Of a stretch of DNA of 64,000 bases, positions 32,536 through 41,200 are shown piece after piece. The notes beneath the pieces are model-generated. The model did not search any database. It was not told the DNA's origin and saw only the letters and a list, made by a program, of their open reading frames with translations. This DNA is from Chloroflexota bacterium. GTDB lineage: Bacteria; Chloroflexota; Anaerolineae; UBA4142. Location of the stretch: assembly GCA_016215025.1 (NCBI GenBank), contig JACRMI010000150.1, positions 1 through 64,000 of the forward strand. Reading direction: 5' to 3'. The position numbers were made by a program, and so were the translations under genes. Position 1 is the first letter of the stretch; each line of letters opens with the position of its first letter.

Positions 32536-33492
32536 ATGAGCACTCAAAAGAACTCGATAAAAGAAAACCTATACATTCTTGCAATATGGATCGTTCTTTT
32601 CGGTTTGCTTGGCTTGGCAATTTTTCCGGTGAATGTCTCTGCGTCGGTCGGCATTAGCGGATTGGCTGCAAAATGGCAGGGCACGCAGGTAACGATAAGT
32701 TGGCGAACTGGCAATGAGCTAACTTACGTTGGGTTCAATGTCCTAAGAAGTAGTTCCCAAAATGGCAACTACGTCAAAGTCAATTCGACGATGATTCGCG
32801 CTCAAAACTTTGGAAACCCTGTCGGATTGCCGTACTCTTGGATTGACTCGTCTGTAACATCGGGCCAAACTTACTATTACAAATTACAGACAGTCGATGC
32901 TAGTAATCGGACTCAGGATGATAATGGTCCTGTGTCAGCAGTTCCCTCTGCCGCGCCAACTTCGACGGCAACTAAAGTTTCGCCGACCAGTACGCGCACG
33001 CCAACGTCAGCCCCATCGGCGACGCCCACCCGAACGCAAACCTATCCGCCCGGCGTAACTCCACCTACAGCGGCACCCACATCGACGCCGACACTTACGG
33101 CGACGCCGCAAGCAACACCCACCCGGACGCAAACCTATCCGCCCGGCGTCAAACCACCGACTGCTGCACCCTCGGCGACTCTACAGAAAATCTCTCAAGC
33201 ACAACCTGTTGCTACGGCACAGCCAAATGCTAATGCAGTTGTGCCAACGGTTTCAAATAACAGTTCGGGTTCCGATTCTTCTCTGGCATTAGGCGCGTTG
33301 CCATCGACCGATACACCGCCGGATGAAACAGTCGATAGTGCTGACGATGTTTCAATCGCTCAAAGCGCATCGATGACGACTTTGCTTCGATTGGGTGTCA
33401 TTGTGCTATCGGGTGCGATGGGATTGGGCGCACTAGTCTTTGGCGCGCTGGCGGTTTTTCTCTTTATTCGATTCTCGCGAAACGGTTCCTAA
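32536..33492 (+). CDS. FN3-like surface protein with Thr/Pro-rich stalk
   Basis: A 318-residue protein: N-terminal membrane/signal segment (LAIWIVLFGLLGLAIFPVNVSA), one FN3-like domain with VGFNVLRSSSQNGNYVKVN...TYYYKLQTVD, and a stalk of about 130 residues rich in Thr, Pro, Ala and Ser. A C-terminal membrane segment with a basic end follows. The stalk contains a duplicated unit around TPTRTQTYPPGV (about residues 168-180 and 198-210), also visible as a direct DNA repeat. It starts 3 nt after the peptidase-like gene. It is probably a stalked surface protein exposed to the neighbouring C25 peptidases. Confidence 0.7.
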   Translation: MSTQKNSIKENLYILAIWIVLFGLLGLAIFPVNVSASVGISGLAAKWQGTQVTISWRTGNELTYVGFNVLRSSSQNGNYVKVNSTMIRAQNFGNPVGLPYSWIDSSVTSGQTYYYKLQTVDASNRTQDDNGPVSAVPSAAPTSTATKVSPTSTRTPTSAPSATPTRTQTYPPGVTPPTAAPTSTPTLTATPQATPTRTQTYPPGVKPPTAAPSATLQKISQAQPVATAQPNANAVVPTVSNNSSGSDSSLALGALPSTDTPPDETVDSADDVSIAQSASMTTLLRLGVIVLSGAMGLGALVFGALAVFLFIRFSRNGS

Positions 33493-33498
33493 CGCTGC

Positions 33499-35652
33499 AT
33501 GAAATTTACATTCTGGATTTTTCTTTGCCTAGTTTTCCTCGTGGGTTGCGTCGCTTCGCCAACAACAGTGCCGCAACCCACACTTGAACCCACTCCAACC
33601 GATATTCCCTCTGGTCCGCCAACACGTTTCAAACTTAGCATAGCGACAAATGGCATTTACCATGTGACGGCGATCGACCTGCAAAAAGCCGGCGCCGACA
33701 TCGCGCAACTGGATTCCCAAACTTTGCAATTGTTTCTGGGCGATAAAGAAATTCCCATTCGCGTTCAGGGCGAAGGCAAAGACCTTACGTTTGATTTTTA
33801 CGGGCAGGCGACTAATTCGATTTATTCGACTGTGAATGTGTATTGGCTAACCTGGGGGGCGCAACCGGGCAAACGCATAGTCGAAACAACTGCTATTCCG
33901 TCGCGCGGCACGCCCAAAGAATCGTTTTCGACGATGCTCCATTTTGAGCGCCCAACGATTTACGCCGCTCAATTTGGCGAACTCAATGCGCCCTGGTTTT
34001 GGCAATCGTTGAGCGCGCCGGCGACGACGACACTGACCGTGACATTGCCGTCTGCCGTCGCTGCCCAAGCCAAGCTGCGAATGAATCTGTGGGGAAGCAC
34101 TCAGGATAGTGTCAACCCCGATCATCATCTGCGCTTGTTCTTCAATGATGCGCGCATCGCCGATGAAAGCTGGGATGGGCAGGGGGCACACGCGATCTCG
34201 GCGACGGTCCCGGCGAACAATGTTCGCGCAGGCATCAACACTGTACGCTTGGTTGCGCCCGGCGATACCAAAGCGCAAGCCGATGTCGTGTTACTTAGCT
34301 CGATCGACATTACTTTTACGCAGAAACTTAGCGCGCAAGATGATGCACTTGCATTCGAAGGTAATACAGGGACATTTCGTGTCGGAGGATTCAGCAGCGA
34401 TGCGATTGATTTGTATGATATTAGCAATCCGATAGCGCCAACACGATTAGTCAGTCCATCGATTGCTTCACGCACGATAACTTTTGCATCCGAGTCAGCG
34501 AGCAATCGTCGCTGGCTGGCAGTGGGTGCCAATGCACGCAAGCCCGTCGCCCGCATTGCGCCGATGAGTGCGAGCGTATTGCGCTCGCTGAATCGCCAAG
34601 CAGACTATGTTGTCATCACGCATCCCGATTTTATAAACGCGTTGCAACCGCTTGTCCAATGGCGGCAAACGCATGGTCTCAAGCCGCGAATTGTGACGAC
34701 CACCCAGGTCTACGATGAATTCGGCTTTGGCGCTGAATCGCCTTTAGCGATTCGTGAATTCTTGAATTGGATTCAGCAAAACTGGAAGTCGCCTGCACCG
34801 CGATTTGTGTTATTGGTTGGCAAAGCCAGCTACGATTATCGCGATTACATGAATGCGAAAAATAAGAATCTTTTGCCTACGTTTCTGATCGAGACGCCAC
34901 ATTTGCGTCAAGCGGCGAGCGATAACTGGTTTGTGAACTCCGACGAAAAGACAGGGCGTCCGAATCTTGCGATCGGCAGAATCCCCGCCAAGACGCCGGA
35001 GCAAGTGACTCTAATCGTAAACAAAATCATTGCGTACGAATCTCAATCGGCGGATTGGCGTCAACGTGCGGTGTTTGTAGCCGATGACAAAGACCCGTCG
35101 TTCATTCAATTGGCGGACATTTTAGCGGGACAAGTACGCGCAGGTATGCAATCGCAAAAGGTTTATTTAGCAAATTACAAGAGCGATGTGAAAAGTACGC
35201 GCGACGATTTGATCGCCAAATGGAATGCGGGGGCAGCGGTGTTCGTATATATCGGTCACGGTTCGATTGATACGTGGGCAGAGGGTCCGCTTTTTAGTGC
35301 GGAAAATCTTGGCGATATCAAGAATGGGGATCGATTGCCCATCCTCATCACGCCGACCTGTCTTGATGGATTTTTCTCTCATCCGCAAATTGATTCGTTG
35401 GCGGAGGGTTTGCTGTTCAAAAACGATGGTGGTATCATTGCAGGTTTAGTTCCAACCGGACTTTCGGTGACGGATACTCAGAGCGCGTTAATGCAAGAAT
35501 TATTCAAGCAAATGTTCGGTAGCTCGCTGCCCACGCTCGGCGAGGCGATTATGCGCGCGAAACGTCAAGTCGCCGCGGATACGGCAGAGATGCGCGAAGT
35601 GATCGACACGTTTGGACTGTTGGGCGACCCTGGTTTGACGATGGGCAAATGA
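33499..35652 (+). CDS. Gingipain-like C25 peptidase lipoprotein
   Basis: A 717-residue lipoprotein: the signal ends in LVGC with Cys17, a short Pro/Thr linker follows, then a beta-rich region related to the middle of the first C25 protein (YSTVNVYWLTWGAQPGKR here, YTTINVYWLTPGNGSMLGKR there). The catalytic domain has His587 in VYIGHGSIDTW and Cys621 in TPTCLDGFF. It lacks a type IX tail. It follows the FN3-like gene by 6 nt. With the lipid anchor it would act at the cell surface, whereas its larger relative may be released. Confidence 0.8.
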   Translation: MKFTFWIFLCLVFLVGCVASPTTVPQPTLEPTPTDIPSGPPTRFKLSIATNGIYHVTAIDLQKAGADIAQLDSQTLQLFLGDKEIPIRVQGEGKDLTFDFYGQATNSIYSTVNVYWLTWGAQPGKRIVETTAIPSRGTPKESFSTMLHFERPTIYAAQFGELNAPWFWQSLSAPATTTLTVTLPSAVAAQAKLRMNLWGSTQDSVNPDHHLRLFFNDARIADESWDGQGAHAISATVPANNVRAGINTVRLVAPGDTKAQADVVLLSSIDITFTQKLSAQDDALAFEGNTGTFRVGGFSSDAIDLYDISNPIAPTRLVSPSIASRTITFASESASNRRWLAVGANARKPVARIAPMSASVLRSLNRQADYVVITHPDFINALQPLVQWRQTHGLKPRIVTTTQVYDEFGFGAESPLAIREFLNWIQQNWKSPAPRFVLLVGKASYDYRDYMNAKNKNLLPTFLIETPHLRQAASDNWFVNSDEKTGRPNLAIGRIPAKTPEQVTLIVNKIIAYESQSADWRQRAVFVADDKDPSFIQLADILAGQVRAGMQSQKVYLANYKSDVKSTRDDLIAKWNAGAAVFVYIGHGSIDTWAEGPLFSAENLGDIKNGDRLPILITPTCLDGFFSHPQIDSLAEGLLFKNDGGIIAGLVPTGLSVTDTQSALMQELFKQMFGSSLPTLGEAIMRAKRQVAADTAEMREVIDTFGLLGDPGLTMGK

Positions 35653-35680
35653 AATCTATTCCGTCGAGCAAGAGAGTGAT

Positions 35681-35709
35681 TTGGAAGAATGAGCATATCC
35701 GAGTAGAAT
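35681..35709 (+). promoter_or_regulatory. Sigma70-type promoter of the Wzz/BY-kinase gene
   Basis: TTGGAA (35681-35686), a 17-bp spacer and TAGAAT (35704-35709), with the ATG at 35742 preceded by GGGGAGG. Confidence 0.55.
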
Positions 35710-35741
35710 GACGACAGTTTTTGAGGATGGGGAGGTTTGGC

Positions 35742-38699
35742 ATGGACCAAGACGAGTCCTTCAACATAGATTTTGACCGTTACTTTTTTGCCTTGCGCAA
35801 ATGGCATCGGCTCATTATTTTCTCTACGTTGGTTGTGGGTGTATTGGCGCTGGGTTTTAGCTTCTTGTCGTCGTCGGCGTATGAATCCGAAGCTGTGGTC
35901 GCAATCGTCAAAAGCGGCGTGCAACTGAACTTTGACCCCAAATTCACGACGATCTCCGAGGCGAATAGTACTGTCTATGTTGATCCTACGGCTCGACGTA
36001 AGTCGCTCGTCACGATCGCGGCGAGTGTAGATATTGCCAATTCCGTACTAGGCAAGATCGGCGATCAATTGCCGCCCGCGGAAAATCCAACACTGCTGCT
36101 GATGAATAGCGTCAAAGCCATAAACGATGGCGACTTGATTAGAATCAAAGCGACAGCGGTTACTTCACAAACGGCAGCTTTAGTTGCAAACACCTGGGCA
36201 GATGAATTCACGAATCGCGCGAATGCAGTTTATGGTGAGAACTCGATCTCTCCTGAAGATATTCGGGCCCAAGCCACTACTGCTAAAAAGGATTATGATA
36301 CAAAAGAAGCTGCCATAGTTACGTATCTTGCTTCCAATCCCACTGACAAACTAACCCGTCAAATTTCCGAAACCCGCCAAATTCTAGGAGCGCTGCAATC
36401 GGGTAAAGACACGGCAGTCAGAACCGTCGTCGACAAGGAAATCGAAGCGCGTGCTCAAATTATCGCGGCGTATCTCACGGCGCAAGCCAACAATCGCTTG
36501 GTTGCGTTCAACAAAGAACAAGAGGAGAAAAACAAACTCTTGGCCGCTTTTCTCGATCAGGAAATCAATAATCGGGTGACCGCCGTAAATACCGATTATG
36601 GCGCAAAACTCGCCACCTTCAAAGCGTACGCGGACAACATTATCAAAACGCGTGTCATTGCGTTTGAGGAAGAACAGCAAGCCAAGGCGCAGTTATTCGA
36701 CGCTTATACGGCAGCCGATACCTCAAGCCAGACGGCGGTCATTAGCAAGCAAGTGGAAGCCAAGCTAGCCCAACTCAGCGGTTACTATGAGGAGCAAGCC
36801 AAGTTAAAGAATTTATCCACCGAAGCCAAATCGTTGCGCGCGCGTGTGCAATCCGGTGGATCGTCCTCTCGTTCATCAGCCACCGCAAACAGTCTGGCGT
36901 TGATCTTGCTGCAAGCGAGTGCGTTCACTACCGGTGCAAGTTTGCCGGTGAGCTTGCAAATCCCGATGGACCAATTGGCGGATTTGAATGCGACTCCGGA
37001 CCAGCAATTGCGCGATCTTAATTTGCTGATCGAAATATTGGATTCCAAGCAGCGGGAGAACGATCTGCAAATTGCCCAACTCTCCAAGGCGCTGCAAAAT
37101 TCTGACGGCTATCAGTTTTTGCCCATCACGACGACGGCCAGCTCGCAACTCAATCAAGCGATCAAACAAAACTACGATGCCATGCTCCGCGTTGGCGATT
37201 TGGCAAAACACAGTGACACCGCTGTCTTTGACAGCGAACTATCCGATGCGCTGCTCCAAAAGTATAATGAGATGTTTGGTGTCGGCGATTTGGCTAGGGT
37301 CGCAATGTCCACGCCTTTTACATCGACCCTCTCAACCGTCATCAAGCAAAAATATCCGGAGCTATTTCAGACGGGCGACCTTGCCAAGTTAAGCAATGAC
37401 GTTTCGACTGACAATCCTTTGGCTTTATCGGCGGAAGAAAAAGCCAAGGCCTTGATGCAATTAGATGGGTTGGATAAAATTCTCCAATACTCATCCACGA
37501 ATGAGCCAATCACCAAAGTCGTCGATCAACTTCATCAACAGGTGAACGAGCTTCAAGCCCAATTGGAATCAGAGAGCGCCAAAAAGCAGGAGCTGGTGCG
37601 GGCACGCGATTTGGCGTGGAGCACTTATTCGACGCTGTCGAACAAGGCGGCGGAAATGAACGTGGCAGCCCAAGCGGCTGGCACGGTCGTTCGCATTGCG
37701 ACGCCTGCCGTTGCTCCCAAGAATCCGACTGGAACTGGCAAGTCGATCAAAACTCTGATTGGCTTGATGGTTGGATTTTTGCTGGGGGTTGGCATAGCGT
37801 TTGGTTATGAATTTTTGCATACGACCATTCGCAATGAGAACCAGGTTAACAAGTTGCTGGGCTTGGCAGTTTTGGGCACCATTCCAGAGATTGCTTGGAA
37901 ATCAAAGAAAGACGGTGCGGGCAATGGCAACCTGATGGTGCTGGACTCGCGTTCTCCGGCGACTGAAGCGTATCGCGTCTTGCGGCACAATTTTCTATCA
38001 CTTGATCCGATGTGCCGTGTCGTCGTGGTGACGAGCACGGTTCCGGCCGAGGGCAAGAGTACGGTCGCGGCGAATCTGGCGACGCTCATCGCGCAGGCGG
38101 GCAAGCGAGTTGTTCTGGTCGACGCCGATTTTCGTCGCCCGTCACAGCATAAATTGTTCGGTGCGAAAAACAACCAAGGTCTGTTCGACATTCTCAGCGG
38201 CGCAGTGGAGAACTGGCAAACGTATGCTCAAACTACGCCGATTCAGAACCTGCGTCTCGTGACCAGCGGCGCGCTCCCGCGTGACCCAGCGATTTTGCTT
38301 GGATCGTCGGAGCTAAGGCGCTGGCTGGACTTGCTCAGACAATCGGTCGATTATGTGGTTGTTGACACGCCGCCGTCAACAGGTTTGGCGGATGCTTTGA
38401 TCGCGGCGCGCTCCGCCGATGCGACATTGCTCGTCGTCGGCTCGGACATCGTCTCTGAAAAGGACGCCATTCGCGCAAAAGAAATACTTGCTGCTTTGCC
38501 GGCATCGTTGCTGGGCGCAGTGTTGAATCGCACAGCGGAAATGCCGAGCACTCTTACTTATGCCTATTATTACGCGCATCGGAAAGAGGCAGCGGCTGCG
38601 CCCGATGGCACTGTGTCTGCTACGCCGCAAACTAAATCGACGTTTGCAAACCTACGCGATCGTTTTGTGAATTACATTATTCCACTTAAACGAAGTTAG
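35742..38699 (+). CDS. Wzz-type chain-length protein fused to a BY-kinase
   Basis: A 985-residue protein for polysaccharide export control. Residues 1-130 hold the first membrane segment and the Wzz domain, and residues 130-640 are a very long helical, Gln/Ala-rich region, probably coiled coil. A second membrane segment (LIGLMVGFLLGVGIAFGYEFL) and a BY-kinase ATPase follow. The ATPase has Walker A PAEGKST (768-774), Walker A' VLVDADFRRP and Walker B VDYVVVDTPPSTG. A short Tyr cluster (TYAYYYAH) stands in the tail but is smaller than in classical kinases. The helical insert is much longer than in usual Wzz proteins and could span a thick wall. Confidence 0.85.
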   Translation: MDQDESFNIDFDRYFFALRKWHRLIIFSTLVVGVLALGFSFLSSSAYESEAVVAIVKSGVQLNFDPKFTTISEANSTVYVDPTARRKSLVTIAASVDIANSVLGKIGDQLPPAENPTLLLMNSVKAINDGDLIRIKATAVTSQTAALVANTWADEFTNRANAVYGENSISPEDIRAQATTAKKDYDTKEAAIVTYLASNPTDKLTRQISETRQILGALQSGKDTAVRTVVDKEIEARAQIIAAYLTAQANNRLVAFNKEQEEKNKLLAAFLDQEINNRVTAVNTDYGAKLATFKAYADNIIKTRVIAFEEEQQAKAQLFDAYTAADTSSQTAVISKQVEAKLAQLSGYYEEQAKLKNLSTEAKSLRARVQSGGSSSRSSATANSLALILLQASAFTTGASLPVSLQIPMDQLADLNATPDQQLRDLNLLIEILDSKQRENDLQIAQLSKALQNSDGYQFLPITTTASSQLNQAIKQNYDAMLRVGDLAKHSDTAVFDSELSDALLQKYNEMFGVGDLARVAMSTPFTSTLSTVIKQKYPELFQTGDLAKLSNDVSTDNPLALSAEEKAKALMQLDGLDKILQYSSTNEPITKVVDQLHQQVNELQAQLESESAKKQELVRARDLAWSTYSTLSNKAAEMNVAAQAAGTVVRIATPAVAPKNPTGTGKSIKTLIGLMVGFLLGVGIAFGYEFLHTTIRNENQVNKLLGLAVLGTIPEIAWKSKKDGAGNGNLMVLDSRSPATEAYRVLRHNFLSLDPMCRVVVVTSTVPAEGKSTVAANLATLIAQAGKRVVLVDADFRRPSQHKLFGAKNNQGLFDILSGAVENWQTYAQTTPIQNLRLVTSGALPRDPAILLGSSELRRWLDLLRQSVDYVVVDTPPSTGLADALIAARSADATLLVVGSDIVSEKDAIRAKEILAALPASLLGAVLNRTAEMPSTLTYAYYYAHRKEAAAAPDGTVSATPQTKSTFANLRDRFVNYIIPLKRS

Positions 38700-38719
38700 A
38701 GTTGGATGCATCATAGCGA

Positions 38720-39370
38720 ATGACCCATTGCGCATGGCTGGGATCGCGCGAGGATCCTAGGACTCACTTTGCGTACCCCCTCGAAGAGAATATCTGTGGC
38801 GCGCCGAATGGACCGCGTTCTCTAGACCTAGCGCATCAAACTCGCTGGTGTCTAACGGACGATCATTCGGCGTGTTCTTTTTTTGTTGCACCGGATTCGA
38901 TTGCAGCGTTTGGTTCGCCTGAATCGATTCACACGAATGAGCGACATCGCTGGAATCGGCGTGGAATATTCGTGGCGATGGGTGGCGTACTTGTCTTGGC
39001 GATCATTGCCGCCGTCATTCTCTCATCTGGGCAATTCCCAGCGAACGGAGCAAACTCTACGCCGCGTGAAACTATGCCCTTGGTCAATCTGCCGACGGTA
39101 GTTCAAGCACCGTCCACTCCAACATTCGTCGTACCTACGATTGCACCCGCTGCGACGATGACGCCTTTGCCGATTGACACACCTAGCCCAATTCCGTTAA
39201 CATATACCGTGCAAGCAGGCGACACGCTCGCAAAAATCGCTGGACAGTTTGGTGTGAGCGTGTCAGCCCTCGCCGAAGCTAATAACATCAAAGACCCGAC
39301 TAGAATTAGAACTGGCGCAGTCTTGGTTATCCCCGGCAAATTTGTGCCGACGAAAACTCCAACTCCCTGA
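38720..39370 (+). CDS. LysM protein with N-terminal four-Cys motif
   Basis: A 216-residue membrane protein. Residues 1-55 carry Cys4, Cys26, Cys44 and Cys52 in a C-x-x-LG...YP...C...DLAHQ...CL...C pattern that I have seen at the front of other Chloroflexota LysM proteins. It could bind metal and lies on the cytosolic side. A membrane segment ([15 protein letters not shown]), a Thr/Pro-rich stalk and one LysM domain ([29 protein letters not shown]) follow. It begins 21 nt after the BY-kinase gene and probably links the cell wall to the export machinery. Confidence 0.75.
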   Translation: MTHCAWLGSREDPRTHFAYPLEENICGAPNGPRSLDLAHQTRWCLTDDHSACSFFVAPDSIAAFGSPESIHTNERHRWNRRGIFVAMGGVLVLAIIAAVILSSGQFPANGANSTPRETMPLVNLPTVVQAPSTPTFVVPTIAPAATMTPLPIDTPSPIPLTYTVQAGDTLAKIAGQFGVSVSALAEANNIKDPTRIRTGAVLVIPGKFVPTKTPTP

Positions 39371-39392
39371 TAGGTTGGTGAAGGAGATGTCG

Positions 39393-39809
39393 ATGAAATC
39401 GTTGACCGAGTATCTATGGATGAACACGCCGACTAAACGCGCATTTGTGAATATCACACCCCAGGTCGAAGAGCTTGTGCGCAAGAGCGGAATAAGAGAC
39501 GGACTCTTTCTCTGTAATGCAATGCACATCACGGCGAGTGTTTTTATCAACGATGATGAATCGGGTTTGCACCGCGATTTGGACAAGTGGCTGGAAAAAC
39601 TTGCGCCGCATGAACCCACCGCGCAGTACGCGCACAATAACGGCGAGGACAATGCCGATGCGCATTTAAAGCGTGAAATCCTCGGACGTCAAGTGGTGGT
39701 GGCAATCACGAATGGCAAACTCGACTTTGGCCCCTGGGAGCAAATTTTTTACGGCGAGTTCGATGGGCAGCGCCGAAAACGTGTGTTGGTGAAAATAATC
39801 GGAGAGTAA
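39393..39809 (+). CDS. yjbQ: YjbQ family (UPF0047) protein
   Basis: A 138-residue protein of the YjbQ family, annotated as secondary thiamine-phosphate synthase. Landmarks are [20 protein letters not shown], the His-rich [12 protein letters not shown], and [20 protein letters not shown]. The start ATG 39393 is six bases after AAGGAG. An ATG two codons earlier is possible. A likely housekeeping gene, 44 nt before the thiolase. Confidence 0.85.
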   Translation: MKSLTEYLWMNTPTKRAFVNITPQVEELVRKSGIRDGLFLCNAMHITASVFINDDESGLHRDLDKWLEKLAPHEPTAQYAHNNGEDNADAHLKREILGRQVVVAITNGKLDFGPWEQIFYGEFDGQRRKRVLVKIIGE

Positions 39810-39852
39810 AGTTGCTAGTGCGCGGTTGATCGCGCTAATCAGGAGAATTGAA

Positions 39853-41040
39853 ATGACACAGGAAATCGTTTTGCTCGAAGGTGTACGAACAGGATTTGGT
39901 TCTTTCGGCGGCAGTCTCAAAGATTTGAGCGCAACCGATCTGGGCGTCATCGCCGCCAAGTGTGCGCTTGAGCGTTCCAAGGTTGATCCGGCTTGGATCG
40001 ATCACACCGTTTTTGGCAACGTCGTGCAAACGAGTGGCGACGCGATTTATCTCGCGCGCCACATCGGATTGAAATCGGGCGTGCCAATCGAAAAACCGGC
40101 GCTGACACTCAATCGATTATGCGGGTCGGGACAGGAAGCAATTGTCACCGGCGCGCGCATGATTCTCAACGGCGAAGCCGATTTTGTTCTTGCAGGTGGA
40201 ACTGAATCGATGAGTCAAGCACCGCATATTGTGCGCGGCGCGCGGTGGGGAATCGGTTTTGGTGCGAACACGCAATTTGAAGATATGCTCTGGACAGCAC
40301 TTGTCGATTCATACACAGGATTGCCGATGGCAATCACGGCGGAGAAACTTGCCGAGCAATACCACATCACTCGCGAAGAGCAGGATCGATTTTCATTGGC
40401 GAGTCAACAAAATGCGAAAAAAGCCTGGGACGAAAATCGATTGCAGGAAGAGATTGTACCGATACCGTTGAAGGATCGCAAAGGCAATGTGACCAACTTT
40501 GCGAAAGATGAAATCATTCGCGGCGATGCGACGATGGAGGGGCTAGCAAAACTTCCAGCACGATTCAAGAAAGAGGGAACAGTCACAGCAGGTAATGCAT
40601 CGGGCATTGTCGACGGCGCGGCGGCAGTTGTCGTGACCACGATGGAAAAAGCCAAAGAACGCGGCTTGAAGCCGTTGGGACGTCTAGTGTCGTGGGGGAC
40701 CGCTGGGGTGGATCCGAGCGTTATGGGCATTGGTCCCGCGCCAGCAATTCGCATGGCGCTGAAGAAAGCGGGACTGTCGCTGCAAGATATGGATTTGGTC
40801 GAAGTGAACGAGGCATTCGCAGCGCAGGCGCTTGCGGTTGCCAAAGAACTCGAAATAGATCTGACGCACTTTAACGTTAACGGCGGCGCGATTGCGATTG
40901 GACATCCGCTTGGTGCGACCGGCGCGCGGCTCACGCTGACGATTTTGTACGAATTGCGTCGGCGCAACAAACGCTATGGCGTGGCGTCAATGTGCATCGG
41001 CGGCGGGCAGGGGATTGCAGCAATCGTCGAGGCGTTATAA
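39853..41040 (+). CDS. Thiolase (acetyl-CoA acetyltransferase)
   Basis: A 395-residue thiolase. The nucleophilic Cys lies in LNRLCGSGQEAI, the second region has NGGAIAIGHPLGATGAR with the catalytic His, and the last Cys is in SMCIGGGQG. This is a complete active site. AGGAG is seven bases before ATG 39853. It may work in acetoacetyl-CoA formation or in beta-oxidation together with the acyl-CoA synthetase and MaoC-type protein of the liv block. Confidence 0.88.
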   Translation: MTQEIVLLEGVRTGFGSFGGSLKDLSATDLGVIAAKCALERSKVDPAWIDHTVFGNVVQTSGDAIYLARHIGLKSGVPIEKPALTLNRLCGSGQEAIVTGARMILNGEADFVLAGGTESMSQAPHIVRGARWGIGFGANTQFEDMLWTALVDSYTGLPMAITAEKLAEQYHITREEQDRFSLASQQNAKKAWDENRLQEEIVPIPLKDRKGNVTNFAKDEIIRGDATMEGLAKLPARFKKEGTVTAGNASGIVDGAAAVVVTTMEKAKERGLKPLGRLVSWGTAGVDPSVMGIGPAPAIRMALKKAGLSLQDMDLVEVNEAFAAQALAVAKELEIDLTHFNVNGGAIAIGHPLGATGARLTLTILYELRRRNKRYGVASMCIGGGQGIAAIVEAL

Positions 41041-41057
41041 AGAGTTGCGATGAAAAA

Positions 41058-41086
41058 TTGACTTTGGAACTGCTACCATATATAAT
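41058..41086 (+). promoter_or_regulatory. Strong sigma70-type promoter before the sensor kinase
   Basis: TTGACT (41058-41063), a 17-bp spacer and TATAAT (41081-41086). Transcription would begin near 41093 and meet a terminator at 41153-41182 before reaching the kinase gene at 41201. Confidence 0.75.
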
Positions 41087-41092
41087 AAAGGC

Positions 41093-41182
41093 AGTTTATA
41101 CTTCGATGGGCAATGACGCCTATCTTGGTTAGTAGCATTGGCAAGCGATGAGCGCCCCTTGTTGTTGAGAGGGGCGTTTTTT
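41093..41182 (+). ncRNA. Candidate attenuated leader or small RNA
   Basis: This is the roughly 90-nt stretch between the promoter and the terminator. CAATG (41111-41115) and CATTG (41136-41140) can close an internal hairpin before the terminator stem. It may be an independent small RNA or a regulated leader. I do not recognise a riboswitch class. Confidence 0.4.
41153..41182 (+). terminator. Rho-independent terminator in the kinase leader
   Basis: CGCCCCT (41153-41159) and AGGGGCG (41170-41176) form a GC-rich stem followed by six T residues. Confidence 0.8.
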
Positions 41183-41200
41183 ATTGCAATAGAGTGAAGT

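Noticed and set aside
28986-35652. Type IX secretion system
   Set aside because: Only the C25 peptidase fold is shared; there are no C-terminal sorting domains and no por/gld genes.
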